Assembly: GCA_023417735.1 (NCBI GenBank)
Contig: JAEZEK010000399.1
Coordinates: 1-6,140, forward strand
Direction of reading: 5' to 3'
DNA from: Pseudomonadota bacterium
GTDB taxonomy: Bacteria > Pseudomonadota > Alphaproteobacteria > Rhizobiales > Afifellaceae
Length of the DNA: 6,140 bases
The notes under the pieces are model-generated. The model was not told the DNA's origin. It saw only the letters and a list, made by a program, of their open reading frames with translations, and searched no databases. The translations under genes were made by a program, and so were the position numbers. Below are positions 1-6,140 of the stretch, piece by piece. Position 1 is the first letter of the stretch. Every line of letters starts with the position of its first letter.

Positions 1-158
1 CCGCGCCGGGGTTCGCCGGCAAGGGGCGGGCCGGGGGGGGCGCGCTTTTTGCGTGTCCGAACGACCGATGGCGGTGCGTACTGCCGCAACCTGCCGCCGG
101 AACGGGTTGGCAGCCGGCGGTGAGGCGTCCATCATGGCCGCGGAGTGCGCCTTCACGC

Positions 159-163
159 GGGAG
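159..163 (+). promoter_or_regulatory. Ribosome binding site that decides the cydA start
   Basis: GGGAG lies 8 nt before the ATG at 172, a normal Shine-Dalgarno spacing. It is only 2 nt before the in-frame ATG at 166, and it lies downstream of the in-frame GTG at 145. It therefore favours 172 as the true start, which also gives the N-terminus (MFDGFDAVVLAR) that aligns with family members. Confidence 0.65.
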
Positions 164-171
164 CGATGGGG

Positions 172-1569
172 ATGTTCGACGGCTTCGACGCTGTGGTTCT
201 CGCCCGCATCCAGTTCGCCTTCACGATGGCCTTCCACATCCTGTTCCCTGCATTGAGCATCGGGCTCGGGAGCTATCTGGCGGTATTGGAGGGCCTCTGG
301 CTGATCACCGGGCGGGAGGCCTACATGCGCCTCTTCCGCTACTGGGTCAGGATCTTCGCCGTCGCCTTCGGCATGGGCGTCGTCTCGGGCATCGTGATGA
401 GCTACCAGTTCGGGACGAACTGGAGCGCCTTCTCCGACCGCGCAGGCCCGGTGATCGGGCCGCTGATGGGCTATGAGGTGCTGACCGCCTTCTTCATGGA
501 GGCGGGCTTCCTCGGGATCATGCTGTTCGGGATCGGCCGCGTGCCGAAGCTCGTCCATTTCGCCGCCACGCTGCTCGTCGCCGCCGGCGCGCTGATCTCC
601 GCCTTCTGGATCCTGGTCGTGAACAGCTGGATGCAGACGCCGCAGGGTCACGCCATCAACGAGTTCGGCCAGTTCGTGCCGGAGGACTGGCTCGCGATCA
701 TCTTCAACCCCTCGATGCCCTACCGCCTCGTGCACATGGTCATCGCCACCTATCTCGCGACCGCGTTCGTGGTCGCGGCGGTGGCGGCGTTCCACCTCCT
801 GCGCGGCCGCTCGAGCCCGGAGGTCCGCACTATGTTCTCGATGGCGATGTGGATGGCGGCGCTCGTGGCGCCGGTCCAGATCGTCGCCGGCGATCTGCAC
901 GGGCTGAACACGCTCGAGCACCAGCCGGCGAAGGTGGCCGCAATGGAGGGCCATTTCGAGGCCGAGGTCACGGGCGCGCCGCTCTATCTCTTCGGCTGGC
1001 CCGACGCCGAGGCGGAGACGACCCGCTATGCGCTCGCCGTGCCGAAGCTCGGCAGCCTGATCCTGACGCACGAGCTCGACGGCAAGCTCAACGGGCTGAA
1101 GCACTGGCCGAAGGACGACTGGCCGAACCTCCCTTACGTGTTCTGGGGGTTCCGCGTGATGGTCGGGATCGGTTTCCTCATGCTGGCGACGGGCCTCGTC
1201 AGCCTCTACCTGCGCTGGCAGCACACGCTCTTCGCGGCCCCGCGCTTCCACCGCTGGTGCCTGGTCATGGGGCCGAGCGGGCTCGTCGCGATCATCGCCG
1301 GCTGGATCACCACCGAGGTCGGCCGGCAGCCCTTCACGGTCTACGGGCTGCTGCGGACCGTCGATTCCGTGTCGCCCGTCGCCGCGCCTGCGGTCGGCGC
1401 CTCGCTCCTCGCCTTCGTCGGGGTCTACTTCGTCGTGTTCGGCGCAGGCATCTGGTACCTGCTCCGCCTGTTCGCCACGCCGCCCGAGATCGCCTCGGAG
1501 GAGGAGATCCGGGGCCCCGAGCGCGCCGCGGGCATCACGCCCGTCCAGGCCACCCACGGCGTCGACTGA
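172..1569 (+). CDS. cydA: Cytochrome bd-type quinol oxidase subunit I (CydA/CioA, short Q-loop type)
   Basis: Subunit I of a cytochrome bd terminal oxidase: in the inner membrane it oxidises quinol and carries the three hemes that reduce oxygen to water. The 465-residue product has about nine membrane segments. Visible family residues are the heme ligand His22 in FAFTMAFHILFP, the proton-path glutamates Glu102 and Glu110, the heme b558 ligands His188 (RLVHMV) and Met330 (FRVMVG), the quinol-loop pair Lys254 and Glu259 (KVAAME), and Glu382 just before the GRQP motif at 384-387. The Q-loop lacks the long C-terminal insertion of E. coli CydA, which fits the cyanide-insensitive CioA class; actual cyanide insensitivity cannot be read from sequence. 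The motif normally written GRQPW ends in Phe388 here. In-frame ATG 166 and GTG 145 are alternative starts with poorer ribosome-site spacing. It is followed 10 nt later by cydB, as one operon. Confidence 0.96.
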   Translation: MFDGFDAVVLARIQFAFTMAFHILFPALSIGLGSYLAVLEGLWLITGREAYMRLFRYWVRIFAVAFGMGVVSGIVMSYQFGTNWSAFSDRAGPVIGPLMGYEVLTAFFMEAGFLGIMLFGIGRVPKLVHFAATLLVAAGALISAFWILVVNSWMQTPQGHAINEFGQFVPEDWLAIIFNPSMPYRLVHMVIATYLATAFVVAAVAAFHLLRGRSSPEVRTMFSMAMWMAALVAPVQIVAGDLHGLNTLEHQPAKVAAMEGHFEAEVTGAPLYLFGWPDAEAETTRYALAVPKLGSLILTHELDGKLNGLKHWPKDDWPNLPYVFWGFRVMVGIGFLMLATGLVSLYLRWQHTLFAAPRFHRWCLVMGPSGLVAIIAGWITTEVGRQPFTVYGLLRTVDSVSPVAAPAVGASLLAFVGVYFVVFGAGIWYLLRLFATPPEIASEEEIRGPERAAGITPVQATHGVD

Positions 1570-1579
1570 GGAGCGCGCG

Positions 1580-2578
1580 ATGGACCTCGCCCTCGTCTGG
1601 GTCTTCATCCTCGCCTTCGCCGTCTACGCCTATGTCGTGCTCGACGGTTTCGATCTGGGCGTCGGCATCCTGTCGCCCTTCGTCGCCACCAGCGAGGAGC
1701 GCGAGCGGATGATCGGGTCGATTGCGCCGGTCTGGGACGGCAACGAGACCTGGCTGGTGCTCGGCGGCGGCGGGCTGATGGCGGCCTTCCCGCTCGCCTA
1801 CGCGATCCTGATGCCGGCCGTCTACGCGCCCCTCATCGCGATGCTCCTCGCGCTCATCTTCCGCGGGGTTGCCTTCGAGTTCCGCCACCGCGACCCGCGG
1901 CACCGGCCGGTCTGGACCGCGGGCTTCGTCCTCGGCTCCTATGTCGCGGCGTTCATGCAGGGAATCGTGCTCGGAACCATCCTGCAGGGCGTCGAGACCG
2001 CCGGCCGGAGCTATGCCGGCGGCTGGTGGGACTGGCTCTCGCCGTTCAGCATCACGACCGGGCTCGCCCTCGTCGCCGGCTATGCGCTGCTCGGGGCCTG
2101 CTGGCTCCTGCTCAAGACGAGCGGCGACCTGCAGGAGCGCATGTTCCGCTTCGCCCGCCCGCTCACGCTCCTCGTGGTCGCCTTCGTCGGCGTGGTGAGC
2201 CTCTGCACGCCGCTGATGAGCCCCTTCGTCGCGGAGCGGTGGTTCACCTGGCCGAACATCGCTTTGCTCGCCCCGGTCCCGCTGCTCGTCGTCGGGATCG
2301 CGGTCGCGCTCCTCGCCGCGCTCGGCCGCCGCCAGGAGCGGCCGCCCTTCCTGCTCGCGCTGGCGCTCTTCTTCCTGTCGCTGCTCGGCCTCGGGATCAG
2401 CTTCTTTCCCTTGATCGTGCCGGGCGCCGTCCCGATCTGGCAGGCGGCGGCGCCCGACGCCTCGCTCGGCTTCCTCCTGGTCGGGACCGCCGTGCTGATC
2501 CCCATCATCCTCGTCTACACCGCCTATTCCTACTGGGTCTTCCGCGGCAAGGTCGAGGATCAGCACTTCTACCACTGA
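1580..2578 (+). CDS. cydB: Cytochrome bd-type quinol oxidase subunit II (CydB/CioB)
   Basis: Subunit II of the cytochrome bd oxidase: a heme-free membrane protein that pairs with CydA, stabilises the hemes and forms part of the proton path. The 332-residue product is strongly hydrophobic throughout. It carries the family N-terminal motif LDGFDLGVGIL (Asp22, Asp25) and the WDGNETWL motif at 52-59, whose Asp53 matches the proton-path aspartate of E. coli CydB. The C-terminal YSYWVFRGKV block is also typical. The length matches the short CioB-like class (E. coli CydB is about 379 residues). The ribosome site GAGGAG (1568-1573) overlaps the cydA stop codon and sits 6 nt before the ATG, so expression is probably coupled to cydA. 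No convincing CydX-type small membrane protein follows: the only short ATG frame just downstream (2619-2669, 16 codons) is not hydrophobic enough and lacks the CydX pattern. Confidence 0.95.
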   Translation: MDLALVWVFILAFAVYAYVVLDGFDLGVGILSPFVATSEERERMIGSIAPVWDGNETWLVLGGGGLMAAFPLAYAILMPAVYAPLIAMLLALIFRGVAFEFRHRDPRHRPVWTAGFVLGSYVAAFMQGIVLGTILQGVETAGRSYAGGWWDWLSPFSITTGLALVAGYALLGACWLLLKTSGDLQERMFRFARPLTLLVVAFVGVVSLCTPLMSPFVAERWFTWPNIALLAPVPLLVVGIAVALLAALGRRQERPPFLLALALFFLSLLGLGISFFPLIVPGAVPIWQAAAPDASLGFLLVGTAVLIPIILVYTAYSYWVFRGKVEDQHFYH

Positions 2579-2697
2579 GCCGGATCGGCGCGCGCAGGGC
2601 GACTGCTACGAAAGGCGAATGGTGCTGCGCCGCGCCCTGCCGCTATCGCGGATTGCTCATTTGAGTTGAAGTCGTCGCTCTTGCCAAACCGCCTGTT

Positions 2698-2714
2698 CTG
2701 GGCGATCCCTTGCT
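2698..2714 (+). promoter_or_regulatory. Possible sigma-54 (-24/-12) promoter for the TRAP operon
   Basis: CTGG at 2698-2701 and TTGCT at 2710-2714 match the two outer blocks of the sigma-54 consensus YTGGCACG-N4-TTGCW, with the invariant GG and GC exactly 12 nt apart. The inner CACG block is not matched (GCGA here). It lies in the least GC-rich part of the intergenic region, about 85 nt before the binding-protein start. No good sigma-70 promoter was seen here. TRAP and other C4-acid uptake operons in some proteobacteria are sigma-54 controlled, but no cognate activator gene is in the window. A chance match is quite possible. Confidence 0.27.
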
Positions 2715-2732
2715 TTCAAGGCTCAGGTTTTC

Positions 2733-2768
2733 GGACCGGGCATGAACAGGCCGGTCCAACGGCCGGTC
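2733..2768 (+). repeat. Inverted repeat with a duplicated right arm in the TRAP leader
   Basis: GGACCGG (2733-2739) is perfectly complementary to CCGGTCC (2751-2757), giving a 7-bp stem with an 11-nt loop. The right-arm sequence recurs as GGCCGGTC at 2749-2756 and 2761-2768, so GACCGG could pair with either copy. It lies between the possible promoter and the ribosome site at 2786-2794. It could be a regulator-binding dyad or a leader hairpin with two alternative pairings; in DNA this GC-rich, chance is also a fair explanation. Confidence 0.35.
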
Positions 2769-2785
2769 GGGGGCAGTCATTTCCT

Positions 2786-2794
2786 GAGGGAGGA
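2786..2794 (+). promoter_or_regulatory. Strong ribosome binding site that decides a GTG start
   Basis: GAGGGAGGA contains a full GGAGG (2789-2793) 5 nt before the GTG at 2799. The in-frame ATG at 2742 has no comparable site and would add 19 residues in front of an otherwise standard Tat signal peptide. The GTG at 2799 is therefore preferred. Confidence 0.8.
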
Positions 2795-2798
2795 AACC

Positions 2799-3932
2799 GT
2801 GAAGTCAGACACCGCACAGAGTGTATCCCGCCGCAAGTTCCTGAAGGGCGGGGCGCTGGCCGCCGGCGCCGCCGCGGGCACGCTCGCCGCGCCGGGCGTG
2901 GTCACCGCGCAGTCGCCGGTCGTGCTGAAGATGCAGAGCTCCTGGCCCGCGTCGGACGTCTTTCAGGAGATGGCCCAGGAATATTGCGACCGCGTCGCCA
3001 AGATGTCGGGCGATCGGCTGCGCATCGACCTGCTGCCGGCCGGCGCCGTCGTCGGCGCCTTCCAGGTGCAGGACGCCTGCCATGACGGCATCATCGACTG
3101 CGCCCACACGGTCTCGGTCTACTGGTACGGCAAGCACAAGGCGGCCTCCTTCTTCGGCACCGGACCGGTGTTCGGCGGCAGCGCGGCGCACATGCTGGCC
3201 TGGTACTATGCCGGCGGCGGCGCCGATCTCTACCGCGAGCTGACGCAGGACGTCCTCGGCCTCAACATCGTGGGCTTCTTCGGCTTCCCGATGCCGGCCC
3301 AGCCGCTCGGCTGGTTCAAGAACGAGGTCAAGTCCGCCCAGGACATGAACGGCCTCAAGTACCGTACCGTCGGCCTCGCCGCCGATCTGATGCAGAGCAT
3401 GGGCCTGAGCGTCACGCAGCTTCCCGGCGGCGAGATCGTGCCGGCCATGGAGCGCGGCGTCATCGACGCCTTCGAGTTCAACAACCCGACCTCCGACATG
3501 CGCTTCGGCGCCCAGGACGTGGCCAAGAACTACATGCTGTCCTCGTATCACCAGGCGAGCGAGAGCTTCGAGTTCATCTTCAACCGCGACCGCTTCGAGA
3601 GCCTCGATCCCGACCTCCAGGCGATCCTCCAGTACGCCGTCGAGGCGGCGAGCACCTCGAACTACGTGCTCGCCATGGACCAGTACTCCTCGGACCTGCA
3701 GAAGCTGCAGGAGGGCGGCGTGAACGTCGTCCGCACGCCGACTTCCGTGCTCGAGGCCCAGCTCGATGCCTGGGACAAGCTGATCGAGCAGCTCGGCCAG
3801 GATTCGATCAACCAGAAGATCATGGACAGCCAGAAGGAATGGACCGAGCGCGTGGTCTTCTTCGACCTCATGAACGCGCCGGACTACAAGCTGGCCTACA
3901 ACCACTACTTCCCGGGCAAGATCACCTTCTGA
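2799..3932 (+). CDS. TRAP transporter periplasmic substrate-binding protein, Tat-exported (DctP superfamily, TakP/FcbT1-like)
   Basis: Periplasmic solute receptor of a TRAP transporter; it captures the substrate and delivers it to the membrane pair encoded downstream. With the GTG start the product has 377 residues. The N-terminus is a clear twin-arginine signal: SRRKFLK at 10-16, an Ala/Gly-rich hydrophobic stretch, then a likely cut after VTA (residue 37). The mature part shows the TakP/mannitol-chloroaromatic branch pattern: CAHTVSVYWYGK, AWYYAGGGADLY, GWFKNEV, DMNGLKYR and GVIDAFEFNNP. Probable ligand-site residues by family alignment are Gln168, Arg189 (carboxylate-binding Arg after GLK) and Glu226. 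Characterised relatives bind 2-oxo acids or lactate with a metal ion, so a small organic acid is the best guess; the substrate is not determined. Two positions differ from my recollection of TakP: Phe227 for Trp and Gln252 for Glu. Confidence 0.93.
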   Translation: MKSDTAQSVSRRKFLKGGALAAGAAAGTLAAPGVVTAQSPVVLKMQSSWPASDVFQEMAQEYCDRVAKMSGDRLRIDLLPAGAVVGAFQVQDACHDGIIDCAHTVSVYWYGKHKAASFFGTGPVFGGSAAHMLAWYYAGGGADLYRELTQDVLGLNIVGFFGFPMPAQPLGWFKNEVKSAQDMNGLKYRTVGLAADLMQSMGLSVTQLPGGEIVPAMERGVIDAFEFNNPTSDMRFGAQDVAKNYMLSSYHQASESFEFIFNRDRFESLDPDLQAILQYAVEAASTSNYVLAMDQYSSDLQKLQEGGVNVVRTPTSVLEAQLDAWDKLIEQLGQDSINQKIMDSQKEWTERVVFFDLMNAPDYKLAYNHYFPGKITF

Positions 3933-3949
3933 TCCGCGGGGCCGGAACC

Positions 3950-3973
3950 GGGCCGGGCGTTCGCGCCCGGCCC
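3950..3973 (+). promoter_or_regulatory. Strong intercistronic stem-loop between binding-protein and small-subunit genes
   Basis: GGGCCGGGCG (3950-3959) and CGCCCGGCCC (3964-3973) form a perfect 10-bp, all-G/C stem around a TTCG loop, 17 nt after the binding-protein stop codon. Only two T residues follow, so it is not a classic full terminator. The likely role is to protect the 3' end of the upstream message or cause partial termination, making more binding protein than membrane subunits; that is inference from the position and from how binding-protein transporters are commonly expressed. Confidence 0.7.
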
Positions 3974-3998
3974 TTGCGATTGCTGCGCCGAGGCTTGG

Positions 3999-4658
3999 AT
4001 GCTCACGTACATCAATTTCGCAGACAAGCTGTCCGCCTGGGTGGGCAAGGCGTTCGCCTGGTGCATCGTGATCATGACCCTCGGCGTGAGCTACGAGGTG
4101 TTCGTCCGCTATGTCCTGAACCGGCCGACGGTGTGGGCCTTCGACCTCACCTACATCCTCTACGGCACGCTGTTCATGATGGCCGGCGCCTACACGCTCT
4201 CCCGCGACGGCCACGTTCGCGCCGACGTCGTCTACCGGCTCTGGCCGCCGCGCGTGCAGGCGACGGTGGAGCTCGTTCTCTATTTCCTCTTCTTCTTCCC
4301 GGGCGTGATCGCCTTCATGGTGGCGGGCTGGAAATACGCCTCGCGCTCGTGGCGCTATTTCGAAGTCAGCAGCATGAGCCCGGTCGGGATCCCGATCTTC
4401 CAGTTCAAGTCGGTGATCGTGGTCGCCGGCGCGCTGCTCTTCCTGCAGGGCATCGCGCAGGTCTTCCGCTGCGTGATCTGCATCAGGAACGGCGAGTGGC
4501 CGCCCCATGCGCAGGACGTGCAGGAGCTCGAGAAGGTGCTGCTGGAGAAGGGCATGCGTGAACGCCTCGGGCATGGCGGCGAGGCGATCGACGTCGAGAT
4601 CCCCGACATCCTTCCCGACGATCCCGCCACGGATCCGCGCCGGAGGCCTGCCCGATGA
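3999..4658 (+). CDS. TRAP transporter small membrane subunit (DctQ family, FcbT2-like)
   Basis: Small integral membrane component of the TRAP transporter; it forms the permease together with the large subunit encoded next. The 219-residue product has four predicted membrane helices at about 13-35, 48-67, 88-110 and 133-155. Family marks are VRYVLNRPTVWAFDLTYILYG (about 36-56) and the conserved RDGHVRADV (69-77) after the second helix. The tail from about 164 to 219 is hydrophilic, with a charged helix (QELEKVLLEKGM), an acidic stretch and an Arg-rich end; it is longer than in minimal DctQ proteins of about 160-170 residues. The ribosome site GAGG (3990-3993) is 5 nt before the ATG. The stop overlaps the next start as ATGA, which indicates coupled translation with the large subunit. 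Confidence 0.93.
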   Translation: MLTYINFADKLSAWVGKAFAWCIVIMTLGVSYEVFVRYVLNRPTVWAFDLTYILYGTLFMMAGAYTLSRDGHVRADVVYRLWPPRVQATVELVLYFLFFFPGVIAFMVAGWKYASRSWRYFEVSSMSPVGIPIFQFKSVIVVAGALLFLQGIAQVFRCVICIRNGEWPPHAQDVQELEKVLLEKGMRERLGHGGEAIDVEIPDILPDDPATDPRRRPAR

Positions 4659-6079
4659 CGGATCCTCAGGTCGCGATAATGATGCTGGGGATCTTCATCT
4701 TCATCATCATGCTCGGCTTCCCGATCGCCTTCACGCTGATGGCGCTCGGCGTGGGCTTCGGCTACTACGCCTATTACGACGCGGCGATCGCCAACCGCAT
4801 CTACATGCGCCTGCTCGGCGACAGCGAGCCCGGCAGCCTCGGCGACTGGTTCGCCTGGATCGGCGCGCTCCTCAACAACCGCGTCTTCGACCTCCTGGTG
4901 AACCAGACCTATTCGGTCATGGCGAACGACGTGCTGACGGCGGTGCCGCTCTTCCTGTTCATGGGCTACGTGGTCGAGCGCGCAAACATCGTCAGCCGGC
5001 TGTTCAGCACCCTGCAGCTCGCCTCGCGCCGGGTGCCCGGCTCGCTCGCCGTGGCCGCGCTCGTCACCTGCGCCCTCTTCGCCACCGCGACCGGGATCGT
5101 CGGCGCCGTCGTCACGCTCATGGGCCTCCTCGCCTTTCCGGCCATGCTGAAGGCGCGCTACGACACCAGCTTCGCCTCGGGCGTGATCTGCGCCGGCGGG
5201 ACGCTCGGCATCCTGATCCCGCCGTCCATCATGCTGATCGTCTATGCCGCCACGTCGGGCGTCTCGATCGTCCGCCTCTACGCCGGGGCGCTCATCCCGG
5301 GCTTCATGCTGGCCGGGATCTATCTCACCTACGTGGTGTTCCGTGCATGGCGCAACCCGAAGCTCGCGCCGCCGATCTCCGAGGAGGAGACCGCCGGCAT
5401 CTCGGGCGGGCAGATCTTCATGATGCTGCTGACCTCCTTCTTCCCGCTCGCGCTGCTCATCCTGTCGGTGCTCGGCGCGATCCTGTTCGGGCTCGCGACG
5501 CCTTCGGAAGCCGCCGCCATCGGCGCGCTCGGCGGGCTCATCCTGGCCGCGGCCTACCGCGCGCTCACCTGGCAGCGGCTGCAGGAATCAGTCTACCTGA
5601 CGGTCCGCACGTCGGCCATGGTCTGCTGGCTCTTCGTCGGCTCGTGGACCTTCGCATCCGTGTTCTCGTATCTGGGCGGCGAGCACCTCATCAAGGAATT
5701 CGTCACCGGCATGGACATCACGCCGCTGCAGTTCCTGATCATCGCGCAGCTCATCATCTTCCTGCTCGGCTGGCCGCTCGAATGGTCGGAGATCATCATC
5801 ATCTTCGTGCCGATCTTCCTGCCGCTGGTCGCCCATTTCGGCATCGACCCGCTCTTCTTCGGCATCCTGATCGCGCTCAACCTGCAGACCTCGTTCCTGT
5901 CGCCGCCGATGGCGATGTCCGCCTACTATCTCAAGGGGATAGCTCCACCGCACGTGCAGCTCGTGCAGATCTTCAAGGGCTGCATGCCCTATATCGGCCT
6001 CGTGATCTTCTCGATGGTGATCCTCTACGTCTTCCCCGCCACGGTCTATTGGCTGCCGTCGCTTGTCTATGGCCGCTGA
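4655..6079 (+). CDS. TRAP transporter large membrane subunit (DctM family, FcbT3-like)
   Basis: Large permease component of the TRAP transporter, the ion-coupled (usually sodium) translocation subunit in the inner membrane. The 474-residue product is hydrophobic along its length, consistent with a dozen or so membrane segments. Conserved blocks in order are LGFPIAFTLMALG (20-32), ATGIVGAVVTLMGLLAFP (145-162), GGTLGILIPPSIM (181-193), GLATPSEAAAIGALGG (279-294), LLGWPLEWSEI (370-380) and QTSFLSPPMAMSAYYLKG (411-428). It is about 45 residues longer than the common DctM of about 425-430; the extra lies mainly in the region after the first helix (about 42-90), as expected for the FcbT3-like branch, which matches the branch of the other two subunits. 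The ribosome site GGAGG (4642-4646) lies inside the small-subunit gene, 8 nt before the ATG. The gene appears complete. Confidence 0.95.
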   Translation: MTDPQVAIMMLGIFIFIIMLGFPIAFTLMALGVGFGYYAYYDAAIANRIYMRLLGDSEPGSLGDWFAWIGALLNNRVFDLLVNQTYSVMANDVLTAVPLFLFMGYVVERANIVSRLFSTLQLASRRVPGSLAVAALVTCALFATATGIVGAVVTLMGLLAFPAMLKARYDTSFASGVICAGGTLGILIPPSIMLIVYAATSGVSIVRLYAGALIPGFMLAGIYLTYVVFRAWRNPKLAPPISEEETAGISGGQIFMMLLTSFFPLALLILSVLGAILFGLATPSEAAAIGALGGLILAAAYRALTWQRLQESVYLTVRTSAMVCWLFVGSWTFASVFSYLGGEHLIKEFVTGMDITPLQFLIIAQLIIFLLGWPLEWSEIIIIFVPIFLPLVAHFGIDPLFFGILIALNLQTSFLSPPMAMSAYYLKGIAPPHVQLVQIFKGCMPYIGLVIFSMVILYVFPATVYWLPSLVYGR

Positions 6080-6086
6080 CCGCAGA

Positions 6087-6096
6087 CGGCCGGCCG
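6087..6096. repeat. 10-bp palindrome after the TRAP operon
   Basis: CGGCCGGCCG is a perfect palindrome starting 7 nt after the large-subunit stop. The flanking AGACGGCC occurs twice (6084-6091 and 6100-6107). No T-run follows, so it does not qualify as an intrinsic terminator. No start codon with a ribosome site is seen in the remaining bases to 6140. Confidence 0.3.
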
Positions 6097-6140
6097 CGAA
6101 GACGGCCCTCGCCGACCTCGACGCTTCGGACGCGCGCGCC

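Noticed and set aside
5..20. Small hairpin GCCGG/CCGGC at the left edge, considered as an upstream gene terminator
   Set aside because: Only 5 bp, with the nearest T-run 25 nt further on; the upstream gene is outside the window.
53..256. Small plus-strand frame before and overlapping cydA
   Set aside because: No ribosome site, no recognisable product, and its second half overlaps the conserved start of cydA.
849..1712. Plus-strand frame of 287 codons running across the cydA/cydB junction
   Set aside because: Out-of-frame reading of cydA with an Arg/Ala-rich product and no family features.
1535..2575. Long open frame (346 codons) on the minus strand opposite cydB
   Set aside because: Its product is a low-complexity Arg/Glu/Asp/Gly-rich chain typical of the antisense of a GC-rich membrane protein gene, and cydB on the plus strand is unmistakable.
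2594..2640. 8-bp inverted repeat (2594-2601 with 2633-2640) after cydB, considered as the oxidase operon terminator
   Set aside because: The loop is 31 nt and no T-run follows, so it does not meet the pattern of an intrinsic terminator; Rho-dependent ending is equally possible.
2619..2669. Sixteen-codon frame after cydB, considered as a CydX-type small subunit
   Set aside because: Too short, Arg-containing, lacks a membrane helix and the CydX pattern.
2742..2798. Upstream ATG start for the TRAP receptor, adding 19 residues
   Set aside because: No ribosome site precedes it, whereas the GTG at 2799 has an excellent one and yields a standard Tat signal peptide.
2805..4574. Very long open frame (589 codons) on the minus strand opposite the TRAP receptor and small subunit
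   Set aside because: It spans two clearly recognised plus-strand genes and their intergenic hairpin; its product is biased in Ala, Glu, His and Arg with no domain. High G+C at third positions makes stop codons rare on the antisense strand.

Overview
The window is very GC-rich (roughly two thirds G+C), with codon third positions almost always G or C. It holds five tightly packed genes, all on the plus strand. The proteins look alphaproteobacterial: a short-loop (cyanide-insensitive-type) cytochrome bd oxidase and a Tat-exported TRAP binding protein of the TakP/FcbT1-like branch. That placement is an inference from protein style and composition; there is no rRNA or other phylogenetic marker here.

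Positions 1-171 are a GC-rich leader with an 8-G run and a 5-T run and no supportable gene. Positions 172-2578 are a two-gene unit, cydA-cydB (also called cioA-cioB), for the two core subunits of a quinol-oxidising, oxygen-reducing terminal oxidase. The genes are 10 nt apart and the cydB ribosome site overlaps the cydA stop codon. No cydX-like small gene and no cydDC assembly genes follow. Positions 2579-2798 are a less GC-rich intergenic region with a possible sigma-54 type -24/-12 promoter and a dyad in the presumed leader of the next operon.

Positions 2799-6079 encode a complete tripartite TRAP transporter: the periplasmic binding protein, then the small (DctQ-like) and the large (DctM-like) membrane subunits. 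A perfect 10-bp stem with a 4-nt loop lies between the binding-protein gene and the small-subunit gene. The two membrane genes overlap by 4 nt (ATGA), so they are probably translationally coupled. Positions 6080-6140 hold no gene, only a 10-bp palindrome and a short direct repeat.

Functionally this is a respiratory oxidase operon next to an uptake operon, probably for an organic acid. The binding protein captures substrate in the periplasm and hands it to the ion-gradient-driven QM membrane pair; the oxidase helps maintain the respiratory chain. Nothing in the sequence ties the two operons together beyond adjacency and shared strand. I found no mobile element, CRISPR array, RNA gene or clearly new system. 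The points worth a second look are regulatory structures and a few residue substitutions at otherwise conserved sites.
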